Shown in pieces: positions 1-11,092 of a stretch of 64,000 bases of DNA. The position numbers and the translations under genes are program-made. The notes below the pieces were generated by a model, which saw nothing but the letters and a program-made list of their open reading frames with translations, was not told where the DNA came from and did no database searches. Each line of letters begins with the position of its first letter. Position 1 is the first letter of the stretch. Source of the stretch: Roridomyces roridus (lineage: Eukaryota; Basidiomycota; Agaricomycetes; Agaricales; Mycenaceae); NCBI GenBank assembly GCA_029378245.1, contig JARKIF010000016.1, positions 124,001 to 188,000 on the forward strand, in the 5' to 3' direction.

Positions 1-268
1 GGTGGCTCAAGCGCGTCAGGAACGGGTCTGCGTTTCAGGCCAACTCCCCGCGTTATATGCCGCCCAAGAACGCGTGCAAAACAAAATTCGCTGACGTCTG
101 GGTAACACGCCCGGCTAGATCGATAGAGAAAAGGAAAAACGCAGTGAAACGGTCGTCATGGGACATCCATATCCCAAACCTGCAGCACGGCCGCCACGCC
201 AGCCAAAAGATATGAAGAAAAATACGAGAGGGAAAGGGAATTCGAGAAAAGATGGATCGAACACTCAC

Positions 269-1079
269 CCGGGATGCTGTCCGGTAGGCCCAATGCTGCT
301 CGCAAACATGAGATTGAATTGCTGGGGCTCGCCCACGGGGTTGCCCGACGCAGGATTGGTGATGGCGTGTGTGCGCATAAGTCCACCAAGTTCGGGGCCA
401 GTGTAGTTATCCAGTTGGGCAAGGATAGAGTCGTACTCGGCAATAACCGCATCTTCGAGCTTGACCGCCGTGCTCTTGACCTCGTTCCTCTTCTTCTTCT
501 TGTCGTCCGCCGCAGCGACCACTTGTGTCGCCTGCCCGCGCGCCTCGCGATCCCCCTCGAGTCGGGCCTCGAGCACGTTCTTGACCAGGTGATCTGCACG
601 CAGGACCTCCCCATTGCCGGTATCTTTGACCATCCAGTCCGCAAAGCGCGCGACGTGGCCAGAGGCCTCAAAGACGGGCGCGGGGGTCATGATCGTCGTG
701 TCGAGCTCGTACATGGACTCTTCAACGATGAAATGGCGACGCCATTCGGCGATGATGTTGGCTTGCAAGGAGGAGCCTGGCGGACCGTAATCGTAGAGCC
801 CCGCAACACCTACAAGACAGAGATTTTGATATCCACGAACAATGGATCGCGGCGATCGCAAGACGCACCACCGTAGATTTCAAAAGCAGGAGCGTAGAAG
901 AATCTGCGGTTGAGCAAGGCGTCGAAACGAGTCTTGTCGAACGCATGGGCGGTCTTGTTCACGGAAGACATGGTCCGCTCCGAGTAGAGTTTTCTCTTGA
1001 CGCAGTAAAGAAGGCTTGTGAGGTATGTGGGTAGCTGTCGTCGTGGTGCAGAAACAAGAGTTAGACGGCCAACGAGCAT
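269..1079 (-). CDS. grs1: Glycyl-tRNA synthetase, N-terminal part (incomplete)
   Basis: Class II aminoacyl-tRNA synthetase that charges tRNA-Gly. Exon 1 (971 to 869 from the inner ATG) encodes the conserved N-terminus ending in a FEIYGG block. A GT-AG intron (868-810) follows, then exon 2 (809-269), which resumes with VAGLYDYGPPG and the FIVEESMYELDTTIMTPAPVF block of eukaryotic GlyRS, an ADHL segment, a Lys-rich insertion and the FNLMF..IGPTG motif. A good donor (gtgagt) ends exon 2. The next expected block (class II motif 2 region, PETAQG) is not visible in the remaining 268 bases. The ORF is open upstream of the ATG at 971 to another ATG at 1079; the extra 36 residues are Arg/Leu/Ser-rich with only one acidic residue, as in a mitochondrial leader. 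Family identity is clear. Whether the gene continues past the window edge after a long intron or is truncated cannot be decided. Confidence 0.85.
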
Positions 1080-1500
1080 CCAAATTGCATTCCAATCCGA
1101 GTCAAATCGAATGCCACATGACCTGTCACGGTCACGCGTGCACTGCCATTCAAGAACTTGAAGAAGACCCGCGGCGCGTCGCGTCCCATATCTTCCTCCC
1201 ACACGCCACCGCCACTGAATGATATCATTCCTCCCGGAGCCCGCAGAACCTGGGTTATCGGACGTTGACCAAGACAAAGAACACTCAGGTACGATATTGT
1301 ATCGCCGCGACAGTTCATGATGTTCATCAATATGTTTTTCATTCCTCCGGAAATTGTGGGGGAAATGAAGTAGTCTCGGGACCAGACTCTAGTACAATTG
1401 ACAATCAAGTAGTTGTATAGAGAAATGAAGCATCTATGAATTAATCCAAATGAAATGGCTAGTAGTGGTATGCAGACATCCGCTCATTTTATCCAAACTC
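972..1500. other. Intergenic: bestrophin 3' flank and grs1 promoter
   Basis: Lies between the stop of the channel gene (1501) and the grs1 start, both minus strand. Positions 972-1079 are probably the leader-encoding extension of grs1. I see no other gene in the rest. Confidence 0.5.
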
Positions 1501-3768
1501 TCAAACCGCACTCAGCGCACGATACATCTCCCGATTTCCTCTCTTCACCCACTCCATCGGCGAAGTCCGCTCATCATGTTCCACATCCGCCGTGAACAAC
1601 ATATCATTTTCATCGGAGAAGGCCTGTAATGCTGCTTGAGAACCAAAAACCGCAACGACAGAGCAAACGCACCCAATAATCAGGGTCCGGCGGACTGGCG
1701 CTCGTGATGGCTCTCAGCTCATTCCGAACCACATTGTGCGTGAAATGATCCAGATTCAGATCGTTCTTGTCGTACCCAAACGGGTCTGTGCAGCTCACGA
1801 GTCAGTACCAGCCAATGATACGCAACGAATAGATGCACTTTCAATCTCCTCGCCGGCAACCTGAGGTACGAGTTAATACTATATAGCGTCTGGCTGTAAG
1901 AAACTAACCAAAAATCCGAAGAAAATGAAAGTAAGCAAGATGGTCGCAGGGATCGTGACCCATCCGAGCGTTGCCAGAATTTGGCTTGGCTGTTCAGCCA
2001 TGAGAGCAGTAGATGAGGCACATGAACGGACGCACTAAACAGAGGCAATAAATCGTGGTAACGACCCACAGATGAATCGAGTAGCTGGATGGAGGAAATC
2101 AGTCGGTATCGAAATAAAGGCAATCGGAACCCACGAGAAGGGAATGGGCGTCGTCAAGATCCGCTCCAGCCCTGTGAGAGCGTCCACAAGCTGGTTCAGG
2201 GAGGCAAGCAGTGTATCTGGCCACGTTTTCAGCGCCCCTTCACACCCACATGTAACAGAACACTCACTGGTCGTCGGTACATCCGTCTGCTTCCTCTGCT
2301 GCAACGCCGCGATATACGAACTCAGATAAAGCGTAATCTCCAACGGCAAATTATGCGTCCCCGACCCCTGCCCGCTCTTCTCCATAAGCATTTTCGCCCG
2401 CAGCCGTGCCGCACGCTTACCCTTGACCTCCCTCCCACGCTTGGCAAGCGAGCGCACGAGGAGCGAGAACGGGAAGAGATCAAAGAGATGATATTTGGGC
2501 GGCATCGACGCCGGCAGGAGGTACGCCTCATCCGAGCGCGTAAGAATGACTTTTTGTGGGTCGGGGCCCATTCCAGGTGAGCGGATGGACCGAAGACTGC
2601 GGCTGCTCTGAAGTTTCCCAGAGACAGTATGTTTCTCGTCAAAGGGCTGTGACATTGTCGGTCGGGTGATGATCAGCGGGGGCGGGGTGGCCCGCTCCGG
2701 GATACTCTGGACTTTGGAGACGAAACTTGGGCGGCGGTCTGACGAGGGGACCGAGGCTGTCGCTGGGAGTGGAAGGTGCGGTGCAGACATTGAGCTCGCG
2801 GGTGGCGCGCGTTGGTACAGGAATGAGTTTTGGTTTCCCAGTGAGGGTCGGTTAGCCGAGGCGTCAGACAGACGGGGGGATAAAGGACCGCCATCGGCAC
2901 CACCCATGTCCGCGTTGGACACGGACACGATACCGGGAGGTAAAGCGTACGTGGGGAGGAATTTGACGAGGTAATACAAATCCCTAAAGCAAATCAAGTC
3001 TTTACGCAAAGGGGGACGCGATATGGCAAACGTACTGGTAATATATACCGTCTTCACCGCGCAAGTAGTGCTTGACCGCCACGCTGAACGATTCGAGCAG
3101 GTTGATCATCGTCTTCTTTTCGACCAGGTTACGCGCCTTGAGGGTCTCGGCGTCAAACTCTGGTGTTGCCGGTCGGTCTAATTTCCAAGATCAGATGAAG
3201 TGGAGCACAATGATGAAGGGGGGCGCTGCTCACCTCCGACGTGGAACCAGACAGTGCGCGCAAAGGTGCGACTCGGCAAGGATAATCTGGGACCATAGAC
3301 GCCGACCCTCGTTGTACCGTTCGAAAGAGGACGTGGTCCGATAAGACACAATGAAACCAAGCACCGTACCGACGCTAGAGTCCGTGGTTAGTCCTGGGAA
3401 GTGTGCAGTGCTATCCACACGTACACAGTGAGCAGGGTGACCCCAATCCGGACCTTGAATTTATGGTGGTCGAGAACTGTAATCATCGTGGCCCACCTGC
3501 TTTCTGTATGAGGTATAATCACAGCGTCTGGAACGATTGCGCACCCAGCAAAAAAGAGCAAGATATGCCAGCAACGGAACAGGGCGGTCGCAAGCAGGGC
3601 ATTGAAGAATGAACTGCCGGGACGTCGTCGGGCGGCGACTCTGTGGCGGGTCAGCTACCAATGAAACGCGGAAATGGTGAGCACCAACCCGTCAGAGGCT
3701 GCTGCGAACCCCTTGTGCGCAAAGGTATCGGAATGCTGGAGAGTGTCGTCGTCGTCAGCGAAGGCCAT
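1501..3768 (-). CDS. Bestrophin/UPF0187-like anion channel, ten exons, one frameshift
   Basis: Predicted membrane anion channel of the bestrophin-like UPF0187/RFP-TM family. Exons (minus): 3768-3659, 3613-3425, 3374-3234, 3177-3036, 2983-2135, 2084-2036, 1989-1909, 1860-1839, 1785-1673, 1623-1501, joined by short GT-AG introns. Diagnostic blocks in order: FRCWHILLFFAG, VGTVLGFIVSYRTTSSFERYNEGRRLWSQ, FARTVWFHV, KHYLRGEDGIYYQDLYYLVKFLP, a long disordered Ser/Pro loop, IPFSYSIHLW, LGWVTIPATILLTFIFFGF and ENPFGYDKNDL followed by DHFTHN. The last is the family's C-terminal signature. In exon 3 the frame carrying WSQIILA and the frame carrying SRTFARTVWFHV differ by one base near 3268-3274, so an extra base is present, by mutation or assembly error. 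The start at 3768 is the first ATG in frame with exon 1 and gives an acidic N-terminus. Product type is confident; functional state is uncertain because of the frameshift. Confidence 0.85.
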
Positions 3769-4150
3769 GAGAGAGAGGGATAGGAGCGAGAGACCTGGAG
3801 GCGCCCCCCTGGGTTCATGTTCTTCCGCTGAACGATAGGAAGGGGGAAGATCAAACTGATCGGTCAAATTACGCGGTTGCCCAGCGCCCAACTCATCGCC
3901 GCGACAGGCCTTCTCTTGGCCGCTCTTGGCCGCGGCGCCGGTGCCTCGGAGGTTGGTTGGAGGTTGTCGGAGACAGTCGATAGCACTCGTTGCGGGGGGA
4001 GGAAAACGTAAGGTGCGGGTCGATCACATGTCCGTCTTGGACCAAAATTCAAGCCGTCAAATGCGGGCGAACGAAGGAGAGATTACAAGTGCTCGTGGCG
4101 ATTTTGAAAGAAAGAATTATCAGGAGCACAAATTCATCACTCTCGCAAAG
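3769..4150. other. Intergenic, no gene supported
   Basis: Region upstream of the channel gene. Short open frames exist on both strands but lack family resemblance or a plausible exon structure. Confidence 0.4.
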
Positions 4151-5221
4151 AACCCGTTCCGACTCCGAGTCTTCTCCAAATGAAGGTGATGTCTCTTCAT
4201 TTGCACAAAGTGCTGGCTGCGCGTAGGTGGCGGGCTAAGTCGACGGCTGTATGAGGAATCCGAAGATTCGGATGAATACGAATACTCGGACGGCTCAGAC
4301 CCTGAGGCAGAAGTGCAGGAAGACGAGTCCGAGACGAGCGAGGGCGCTGGCGAAGGAGGCCGATAACAGGAGCGTGAGGAAGCCGCCGAGGGGCGCACAT
4401 GACGCTCCCTCCCCCTGCGTTGTCTGCTCTGTTCAATTTCCTTTGCACGCTTCTGCAAACTATGGTCAAACTTGGCAGAGCCGGAAAACCGAACATACCA
4501 GCAGTTTGAGATGCCTCGCCTCAATTTTCGAAACCAGGTGATTCGATTTATGTGGTACTATCGATAGTATCGTCGACCGAACGCGAAGGCCAGATGCAGT
4601 GCGTCGTCGACCACGAAGTACTGGGCCCGACGTGTACGCGCAAGGGAAGTACGGCGTTACTGGTGTCCGACGACGACGAGGAGCGCCAACGGCAGGCGGG
4701 ATTGCATGACCGCTTCCGAAATCCCGCGCTCGCTGGGATTCTAGTGACCGTACCTCGGGAGCGACGAAAGCTGGAGGAATGGTGTAGGTTTCCGGTTGAG
4801 ATTGGGATTGGGATTCTCCCGTGAGATCGGCGATGGAGGGTAGCTCGGTAGTGGCAGACTTTATTGCGCCTCGCGCTAGTACGACTGGCTCGGCCTCTAC
4901 AATTGTCTCGTGAGCTGCCGAACGGAGCGCCAATAACAATGGGAAGCTCACGATGTTGGTTCAAATTTATCTGGGAGGGGTGGCACCAAGGGAATAACTT
5001 GCGCATCCGCTCTGAGAGCCAGTCTACGCATGGGAAAGTTACAATTGCATTTCAACGAGGTTGAATTTGTAAGACCGACCTAGGTCCACGACATTTTGAG
5101 ATGCATCAGCCATATTAGCGTCCCCGTCCGCGTCCAGCAAATCAACAAAGGCCATATCCAAGTCCGTCTCCATTTCGTCGCTCGTATCGACCCATCGGAA
5201 GGTAGACCACAAGGAATCCAT
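4150..5221 (-). CDS. Hypothetical serine-rich protein, exon structure unresolved
   Basis: Coding-like minus-strand segments suggest one spliced gene. A first exon from ATG 5221 encodes an acidic segment (DEMETDLDMAFVDLLDADGD). A second segment around 4950-4740 is hydrophobic at its start and then Pro/Ser/Gln-rich. A third near 4640-4560 contains YFVVDDALHLAFAFGRRYY. A final segment (4500-4150) is a Lys/Arg-rich helix followed by a Ser/Glu/Tyr-rich tail. The segments lie in different frames and I could not place every intron. I recognise no domain. The outer coordinates are approximate and this could be more than one gene or a decayed one. Confidence 0.35.
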
Positions 5222-5299
5222 CGAAGTTGTATTGCAAAAAAGTCAAATCGCTGCAAGGTTGAGTGTGTGTGGCTGGGGGCGAATTGAGTGATTCCAGTG

Positions 5300-5560
5300 G
5301 ACACTTTCTTTGGATTTATATAGTGTGCTCAGCTTTGAGGAGCAGCTTCGTAGCTTTGGCCATAGATTAAAGCGCGCTTGATGTGCGCTTTGACCTTTCC
5401 TTTGACTTCCAGCACGTGCGCGCCACCCACCTGTTTCAGCTCCATTTTCGCCCGATGAAAGTGTGCATTCGTCGTGTCTAGATCTTTTTGACGCTTCACG
5501 TTGGATAAAAGTCGAGCAAAAGGACATGATCATACGTCCGTTGCGAAAGTTGATCGTGGT
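5300..5560 (-). other. Coding-like segment without a gene model
   Basis: About 55 minus-strand codons (roughly 5465 to 5340) read as a charged helix (blocks DTTNAHFHRAKMELKQ and VKGKVKAHIKRALI) and end at a stop near 5337. Upstream frame continuity is broken. It may be the last exon of an unrecognised gene or a gene relic; no family was recognised. Confidence 0.3.
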
Positions 5561-5757
5561 ATCTGCGGGACGCGGGGCGACGTGAGGACAATGATATCTG
5601 AGCCTTTGTTTTGTACTGCAAGGCTACTGAGACATGATGCAGCGTGAGTTGCAAGTTTGAAAATTTGATGAGTACGGATAATGCCGCAAGCGGCGAGGGC
5701 CGAACCTTTTTTTTTTGCAGTTCCGCAAATCGGCAAATAAGAGAAACACCGGAATAC

Positions 5758-5846
5758 ACAGCCACTAACCACGGACAAGTTCTACTAGGCATTACAGAAA
5801 AGCGCCCATTAAGCGCTGACACAGCCACTAACCACGGGACAAGGAA
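5758..5846 (+). repeat. Pair of short direct repeats beside the Tc1-type element
   Basis: The string cagccactaaccacgg followed by (g)acaag occurs at about 5759 and again at about 5822, roughly 63 bp apart, directly left of the transposon-like element. Origin unknown. Confidence 0.6.
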
Positions 5847-5853
5847 TTCTTGT

Positions 5854-6518
5854 TACAGCTAAATGCAAAATACTAGGCCATCACGACTCCAACAGCTGTG
5901 GAGCTCGAGTGATCCGGCCGAGCTACGTCATACGATCAACATAGCACGGTCTCTCATTTACAACCACGACGATGCCTGCACACAACCAACCTGGAGGCGA
6001 AATGCCTCCATATCCTTACTACTACTACCCGTATCCACCTCCTTTCTACCACGGTGCGATGCAGCAACAGCAACAGCCCATCCAGCAACCGTAGCAACCG
6101 CCGCTCCCCGCGCATAGAACGCAGTTCCTCCTCGGCATGACTGATAGACTCCCACCGCCCGACGAACCATCCACACAGCTTACCAACATGTCTAGCCCTG
6201 TCAAGGCTCTTGGTCTCCCCACTTGGCCCATCCTCGGCGATACGAGGTCCCCTGAGTCGTAGTAATTCTTCAGCGTTCGGCGGACGGTGCGAGCGCTGAT
6301 TTCAGTCATTGCAGCGATGCCGCCGTTCTTCTCAATGGTCTTCTTGATGGTGGGGAGCAGGACCTTCTGCTGGGGATGCATGTATCGGAAGGGCATGGTC
6401 GTTCATTGAGGAGAGCAAGACGGAGCGTATGTTGATTGCATGACGTAGTTCGGCCGGATCACTCGTAGCTCCACAGCTGTTGGAGTCATGATGGCCTAGT
6501 ATTTTGCATTTAGCTGTA
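5854..6518. mobile_element. Non-autonomous Tc1/mariner-type element, 661 bp, TA target
   Basis: Long imperfect terminal inverted repeats of about 90 bp: left from 5856, right ending 6516, outer ends CAGCTAAATGC...GCATTTAGCTG. TA dinucleotides flank the element (5854-5855 and 6517-6518), the target duplication of Tc1/mariner elements. Inside, the minus strand encodes a helix-turn-helix-like fragment (6396 downward: blocks ISARTVRRTLKNYYDSGDLV and GRPRALT) typical of the N-terminal DNA-binding part of such transposases. No DDE catalytic domain is present, so the copy is an internally deleted derivative needing a transposase in trans. Confidence 0.75.
5971..6262 (+). pseudogene. Pro/Tyr-rich reading frame inside the element, with internal stop
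   Basis: From an ATG at 5971 the plus strand reads a Pro/Tyr/Gln-rich stretch (PPYPYYYYPYPPPF, then a Gln run) interrupted by TAG after about 40 codons. The same frame then stays open to about 6262. This compositional bias suggests a captured or decayed coding piece within the inverted repeats. No domain recognised. Confidence 0.35.
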
Positions 6519-6696
6519 AGGCCAAACCTAAAGGTTCGGCAATCATGGAGGAAGGGTGTAGAGTGGAGCCGCAATCAACGGATCACATTGCGTGCTCTTC
6601 CTACTCCAAATCGGTTCGCTTCTCTAAATCTAGGTTACTCGGACGACTCTGATGATCTAAGAAGCAGGCAGCTTGGATCGTCGAACAGCAGGATAG

Positions 6697-7922
6697 ATGG
6701 CGGAAAATCCCCCTCCTTTCATGCGGTCAGAAACTCGACCTCCATGTTACAAGCCATGGCCATGGCCTTGGGTGCATTCAAGCTTTTTTACTCCAGATAT
6801 GGATGAACCAAGGGAATCTTGGTTGGACGATGACTGGGACGAGGAAGATTCTTCGTCGGATTACAGTCCTAGCGACTCGGACTCATCTGACAGCGACTCG
6901 GACTGGAGCGACGACTATCTCAGCGACAATGAAATCGCCGACCTTGACACGTATACATTCGAATGGTACCGTCGTCGCTGGCCGACGCCATATCAGGCGG
7001 CCCAAGAACAGCGGGATGACTTGCCTCGCAAAATCGTCCAACTGGTTCAAGCCGAGCAGGCCGCTTCCGCTCGATTCAACCCGATATCTCTCGTCTCCCT
7101 CATAACTGAATTTCTCGAACTCCTCATCGAAATGGGTCATTATCCTGAGGGCAGCCTGCGATACGCGCCCCATTCCGACCCGCCGGTAAACGTTGGACTA
7201 GCCAAACAACTGGGTTACACCGACGTCGCCATCTCGCTCATGGAACAGCTGCCCTACCTCAATCTAGATGTAAACCGGGATAATGACGGGTGCATCCTCG
7301 ATCGTACGCGATTTGCGGACTATACTTTCGACGAGGACATTCGTCAGGGTCGATTACCATACCCATATGATTGTTTCCCCAGCTGCACGCCTTTCGATCC
7401 ATGGATGCTGCCTTTGATGTTTGCCGGCCGAGACGGATGGCTTGTGATCCTAGATACCAAGCTGGGTGTCGTGCGTGCGTATGACTGGCAAGGTCCGAGG
7501 GATGCGGAGTGTGTTGAATGGTTGCGGAACGGCCCGCGTGCTGCCCCGGACACAGATGCCGATGCTACGGAATACCGACGAGCGCCGCTGGTGTCAGCCG
7601 ACAAGTACTTTTCCGACCTCATTGAAGCGTACCGGACGCTGGCGAGGCTTCCCATTATCGAGCCGAATCACAATGATCCCTGGGACATTTCCTATGCCTC
7701 CAGCTCTCCATGGTGGGCAACTGACGTGGGTCTTCCGTCCTTTTTTGAGTATTCTGGCCTAAATTTTGCCTTGTCTAGATCGGCCCTCAACAAAATACAC
7801 TCCTCGCACTCTACCGCGAGTGCGGATGGCCTGATCAGTGGCGTCGAACAGAGTTTATGCAGAAGTGGGAGCTTGCGCGCGAACGAATTCTACGCGAGGC
7901 AAGGGCCGTGAGGAGTGGTTGA
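6697..7922 (+). CDS. Hypothetical protein, 390 aa, paralogue of the next gene
   Basis: Two exons, 6697-7725 and 7779-7922, joined by a 53-nt phase-0 GT-AG intron; the intron was set because the second exon frame (YRECGWPDQWRR) matches the downstream paralogue. An acidic Asp/Ser-rich stretch lies at residues about 45-85. The core contains FLELLIEMGHYPEGSLRYAPH, an LGY...QLPYL segment and a GWLVILDTKLGVVRAYDW block, and the C-terminus is a basic helix. The GWLVI-type block faintly recalls SMI1/KNR4 (SUKH) proteins, but I would not assign that family. An alternative start is the ATG at 6800. It sits right of the Tc1-type element. Function unknown. Confidence 0.6.
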
Positions 7923-8137
7923 TCAAGCTCAAGTTTGTTGTTCATTTTGCGACAGTACTACATAAATTCCAAAGATTGTTCAACGATTTAAGGAGTCCAC
8001 CAATTCACCGCGACGCGAATTTTGAGACGCGGGGCGACTAGTTTTCAAAGCGATGTAGATATTTCTGCTTATAAGCACGAAGTTCCCGCGAATTGTTGGG
8101 GATTGTTTTCCTTGGTGTGTCCACCAAGCGCGACATT

Positions 8138-9082
8138 ATGGCAACACTCGATCTCTCCATCCAAGTCGGTACAAGTCATCAAGTTGGAAGTGCCCTGACC
8201 ATTCACCCTTTAGATGCTGCGTCGCGGACCTCGACCCAGCGGTTACAAGCCATCGCGAAATTGGTCAAATTGGAGGAGGATGCCACCGCAGCATACGATC
8301 CCGCCCAAGTCGTCTCCCTCATTACGCAATTCCTCGAGCTTCTCATCGAAATGGGTCATTACCCTGAAGGCAGCCTACGATATGCCCCTCATATCAATTT
8401 CAACGTGGAACTAGCGACGCAGTTGGGTTACACTGCGGACGCCATAGCCATCATGCAGCAGCTACCGTATTTGAAGACTGAGGTCAACCACGACCCGAGC
8501 CGCTGCATTCTCAAGAACATGCGATTCATGGACCACACCTTGGATGACGATCTCCGAGAGGGCCGCCGTCCGCGCCCATACCCTCGTTCCGACAATTATG
8601 CTGATCTCGATCCGTGGATGATACGTCTGATGAGGCAAGTGCAATGGCCCTTTGCAGCACACCGTCGAGTGGCGGCGACATGGTGTAAAGCTCTCCGAGG
8701 AGCAAGACGCGACAGATGCTAGACGCGCATGCCTCGTGCGAGCAGCGCACTATTTCTTAGAGCTCATTTACGCGTATCGTTCGCTTTCAAGACTTCCGAT
8801 TATCAACGCACAATACAGCAACCCATGGACGGGTCTTTCTCCAAATCTCGCGGTATGGCACAAGATTCGGGTGGGTCCGCGTCTACTTGGAGTGCCGGCG
8901 AATGCTGAATCACTTGTTAGATAATAAGAGAGCAACTCACGCTTCCAACTCTCTATCGTGACTGCGGATGGCCGGACGAATGGCGTCGGGCAGAGTTCTT
9001 GTCAAAGTGGGAGACTGCGCGTAATAAAATTGGGCTCGAGGCAGAAGCGCAAAGAATTATAGAAGAAACGCGTTCGCCATAA
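8138..9082 (+). pseudogene. Broken paralogue of the 6697-7922 gene
   Basis: Shares FLELLIEMGHYPEGSLRYAPH, LGY...QLPYL, a Leu-rich YAYRSLSRLPII block and the C-terminal LYRDCGWPDEWRRAEF segment with the upstream gene. Relative to it, about 29 codons, including the whole GWLVI block, are missing near 8640-8660, and the reading frame changes there. A phase-0 intron (8871-8920) is at the same relative place as in the paralogue. The loss of the central block plus the frame change indicates a decayed copy, although a truncated product ending at 8722 could still be made. Confidence 0.6.
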
Positions 9083-9390
9083 TCCCTTATTGTATTCGAC
9101 TACATGTATCTACCACAACAGGCGCTTGGCCACAAATCGGAGGGCACTGCCCAAGGAGCCGGAGGATGCAACGGGTTCAACCTGAAAACATCGCCGTTTG
9201 CTGAACGGTGGGGGCGAACTGAGCCTTCGCTCGTAAGAAAAGGTCGAAGACGCCGAGCTGAAAGATCTCTCGGAGTCTGTTGAGAGGGATGCAGCTGGTG
9301 ACGCCGGCCGTTCCGGCGGCTCTTGGTCAACTTCAAAAGAATCTTGTCTCGTTTCCCGTCCCGAACACGTCTGTACAACGAATTTGTCAA

Positions 9391-11092
9391 ATTATCGCCT
9401 GCAGAATATTATCACTGGACTCACAAATGCATGATCGAATGGTGGAAATACGGGTGGGGAGACCGCACTTTTCCTGGGTCGTGAAACACGTCGTACGTGC
9501 TGGAGCGGTGTTCGGATGAAATACGGTGCAGAGCTCCGCGCTCTTCTGGGAGGCACCTCCATGTTGGAATTTCTCTCGGAAATTCGCAGGCGTTCTTCCC
9601 GCCATAAGTGGTCAGGGACGATCGCTGGGGAAATAATGAAGGAACTCGGGTTCACCGTCACGAGAGGAACCTCGTGTTCGGTTTGAATGAGTTCGAATAT
9701 GGATGGTTGGCGCTCAGGCAGTTGTAAATGAGCCGAAGCCTGCTGAGACAATGAATATACAGGCTCCGAGGTTGGATATAGATTGGGAGGTCCGGAGACG
9801 AACGGAGTGCCATTATTCGAAACGGATGGAACTTGCTGAGATAGATTGGATGAGCGAATCGTATAACGCGGTCGGAGGACAAACTGACATATTGGAACTC
9901 GGGGAAAGTTTGCGGGGTATCGACACCAGAGAAGGACATCTCGACGTCTTGGTCAATCGAGTCCATCACTGAGAAGGAAACTGGCGGTTGCGGATAAAGT
10001 ATAGAAGGGACGGCAGCGTCGAGGTTATGGCGCGATGGCGGCGTGTATTCAACGTTCAAGTCGGCCGGACCTTGCGAGGCGTGCTTTACAGAAATAGGAA
10101 CCGACACTGCCCCGGCGCTGGTCGTACGTACGACGGTGGGCTCTTCAGCGCGTTGCGTGCCAGCCCGGATCGTTGGCTCCTCTGATGCCGGTGCGGAGAA
10201 AGAGGGGAGTTTCGTCGACCGTGTGATTACAGCCGCGTCTCGACTGGACGGAGCGGGGACGGGAGGGCGGGAAACCGCTTCGGGGAGATCTGGAATGAGG
10301 ACGCCGGATCTGGTAGTTCCAACAATGGGACCATCCGATTGGACTGGCCTGGAGTACTCGGTGCATTAGTTGACGTTCCTAGATTTGATGAAATTCATCC
10401 GAGTCACTCACTCGTTGGTTTGAACTTTAATGTTCTTTCCCACAACCAAGAGCTCACCGGACGATTCGGCTGTCTCATTGGCGGACGAACCCAGTTGGCC
10501 GCTCCCGCACCGATCCGGTCCCAGCAAAGTTGTCGTGGTGGAAATAGGCTCCAAATCACGAAGGCTGGCGAATTCGCCTTCGAAGAAGCCGTTCATGACC
10601 GCCGACAATTGATGTTCCAAATCAAGCTCCAGCGAGTTGAGTACACTGATGTCGAATGTAGGAATAACGAATCCTGCATCGTCCACTTCGGTTGGAAGAC
10701 TGAAGAGGTCGGTGAGCGGGAAAGATCGGCTTTCGACGAATAGATACCTTTGAATCAAACTTGCCATCCAATGCGCGTTTTTGACCAAGAAACTCTGCTT
10801 TCTGGTCGATGCGATGGTGGGGAGAGTACGAGGGATGGTGGACTGGAAGAAAAATGATAAGTGCCCTTGTATTCGCCTCGACCATCTTGCACAGGCCATT
10901 GTTGATCGAGGCGTGTCCCCATAGGGAAGAATCGTTGTTGTTAAAGAATTGCTTCCGAGGCGATAAGCACGCGGAAAATAATTCCCAATAAATTGGTTCA
11001 AAGGACGAAGGCCAAGGCAAAAGGTAACGCTGGATTGCCCAATGGTACATACGTGATTGGCGGATTTCCCGGTTGAAATGGTTTGTCGAAGC
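9391..11092 (-). CDS. Hypothetical protein, multi-exon, Pro/Ser/Thr-rich
   Basis: A long minus-strand coding tract. Exon 1 begins at an ATG near 11092 (aromatic and basic N-terminus). Exon 2 opens after tcttccag near 10843 and runs to about 10412 (acidic and Leu-rich, ending before gtgagt). The third exon opens after an acceptor near 10347 and reads an uninterrupted Pro/Val/Ser-rich stretch with VEMSFSGVDTPQTFPEF. A likely 52-nt intron precedes the last exon (Gln/Pro-rich, then PPRRARSS). The stop is at about 9391-9393. No domain recognised. Start codon, first donor and last exon are uncertain, but the sustained open frames across predicted introns support a real gene. Confidence 0.5.

Noticed and set aside
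20..60. Minus-strand PETQ resembling the PETAQG block of glycyl-tRNA synthetase
   Set aside because: Only four residues match, the flanks do not, a stop follows and no acceptor precedes it; probably chance.
6697..7922. Assignment to the SMI1/KNR4 family
   Set aside because: Only the GWLVILDTK-type block is reminiscent; the rest does not match what I know of the family.
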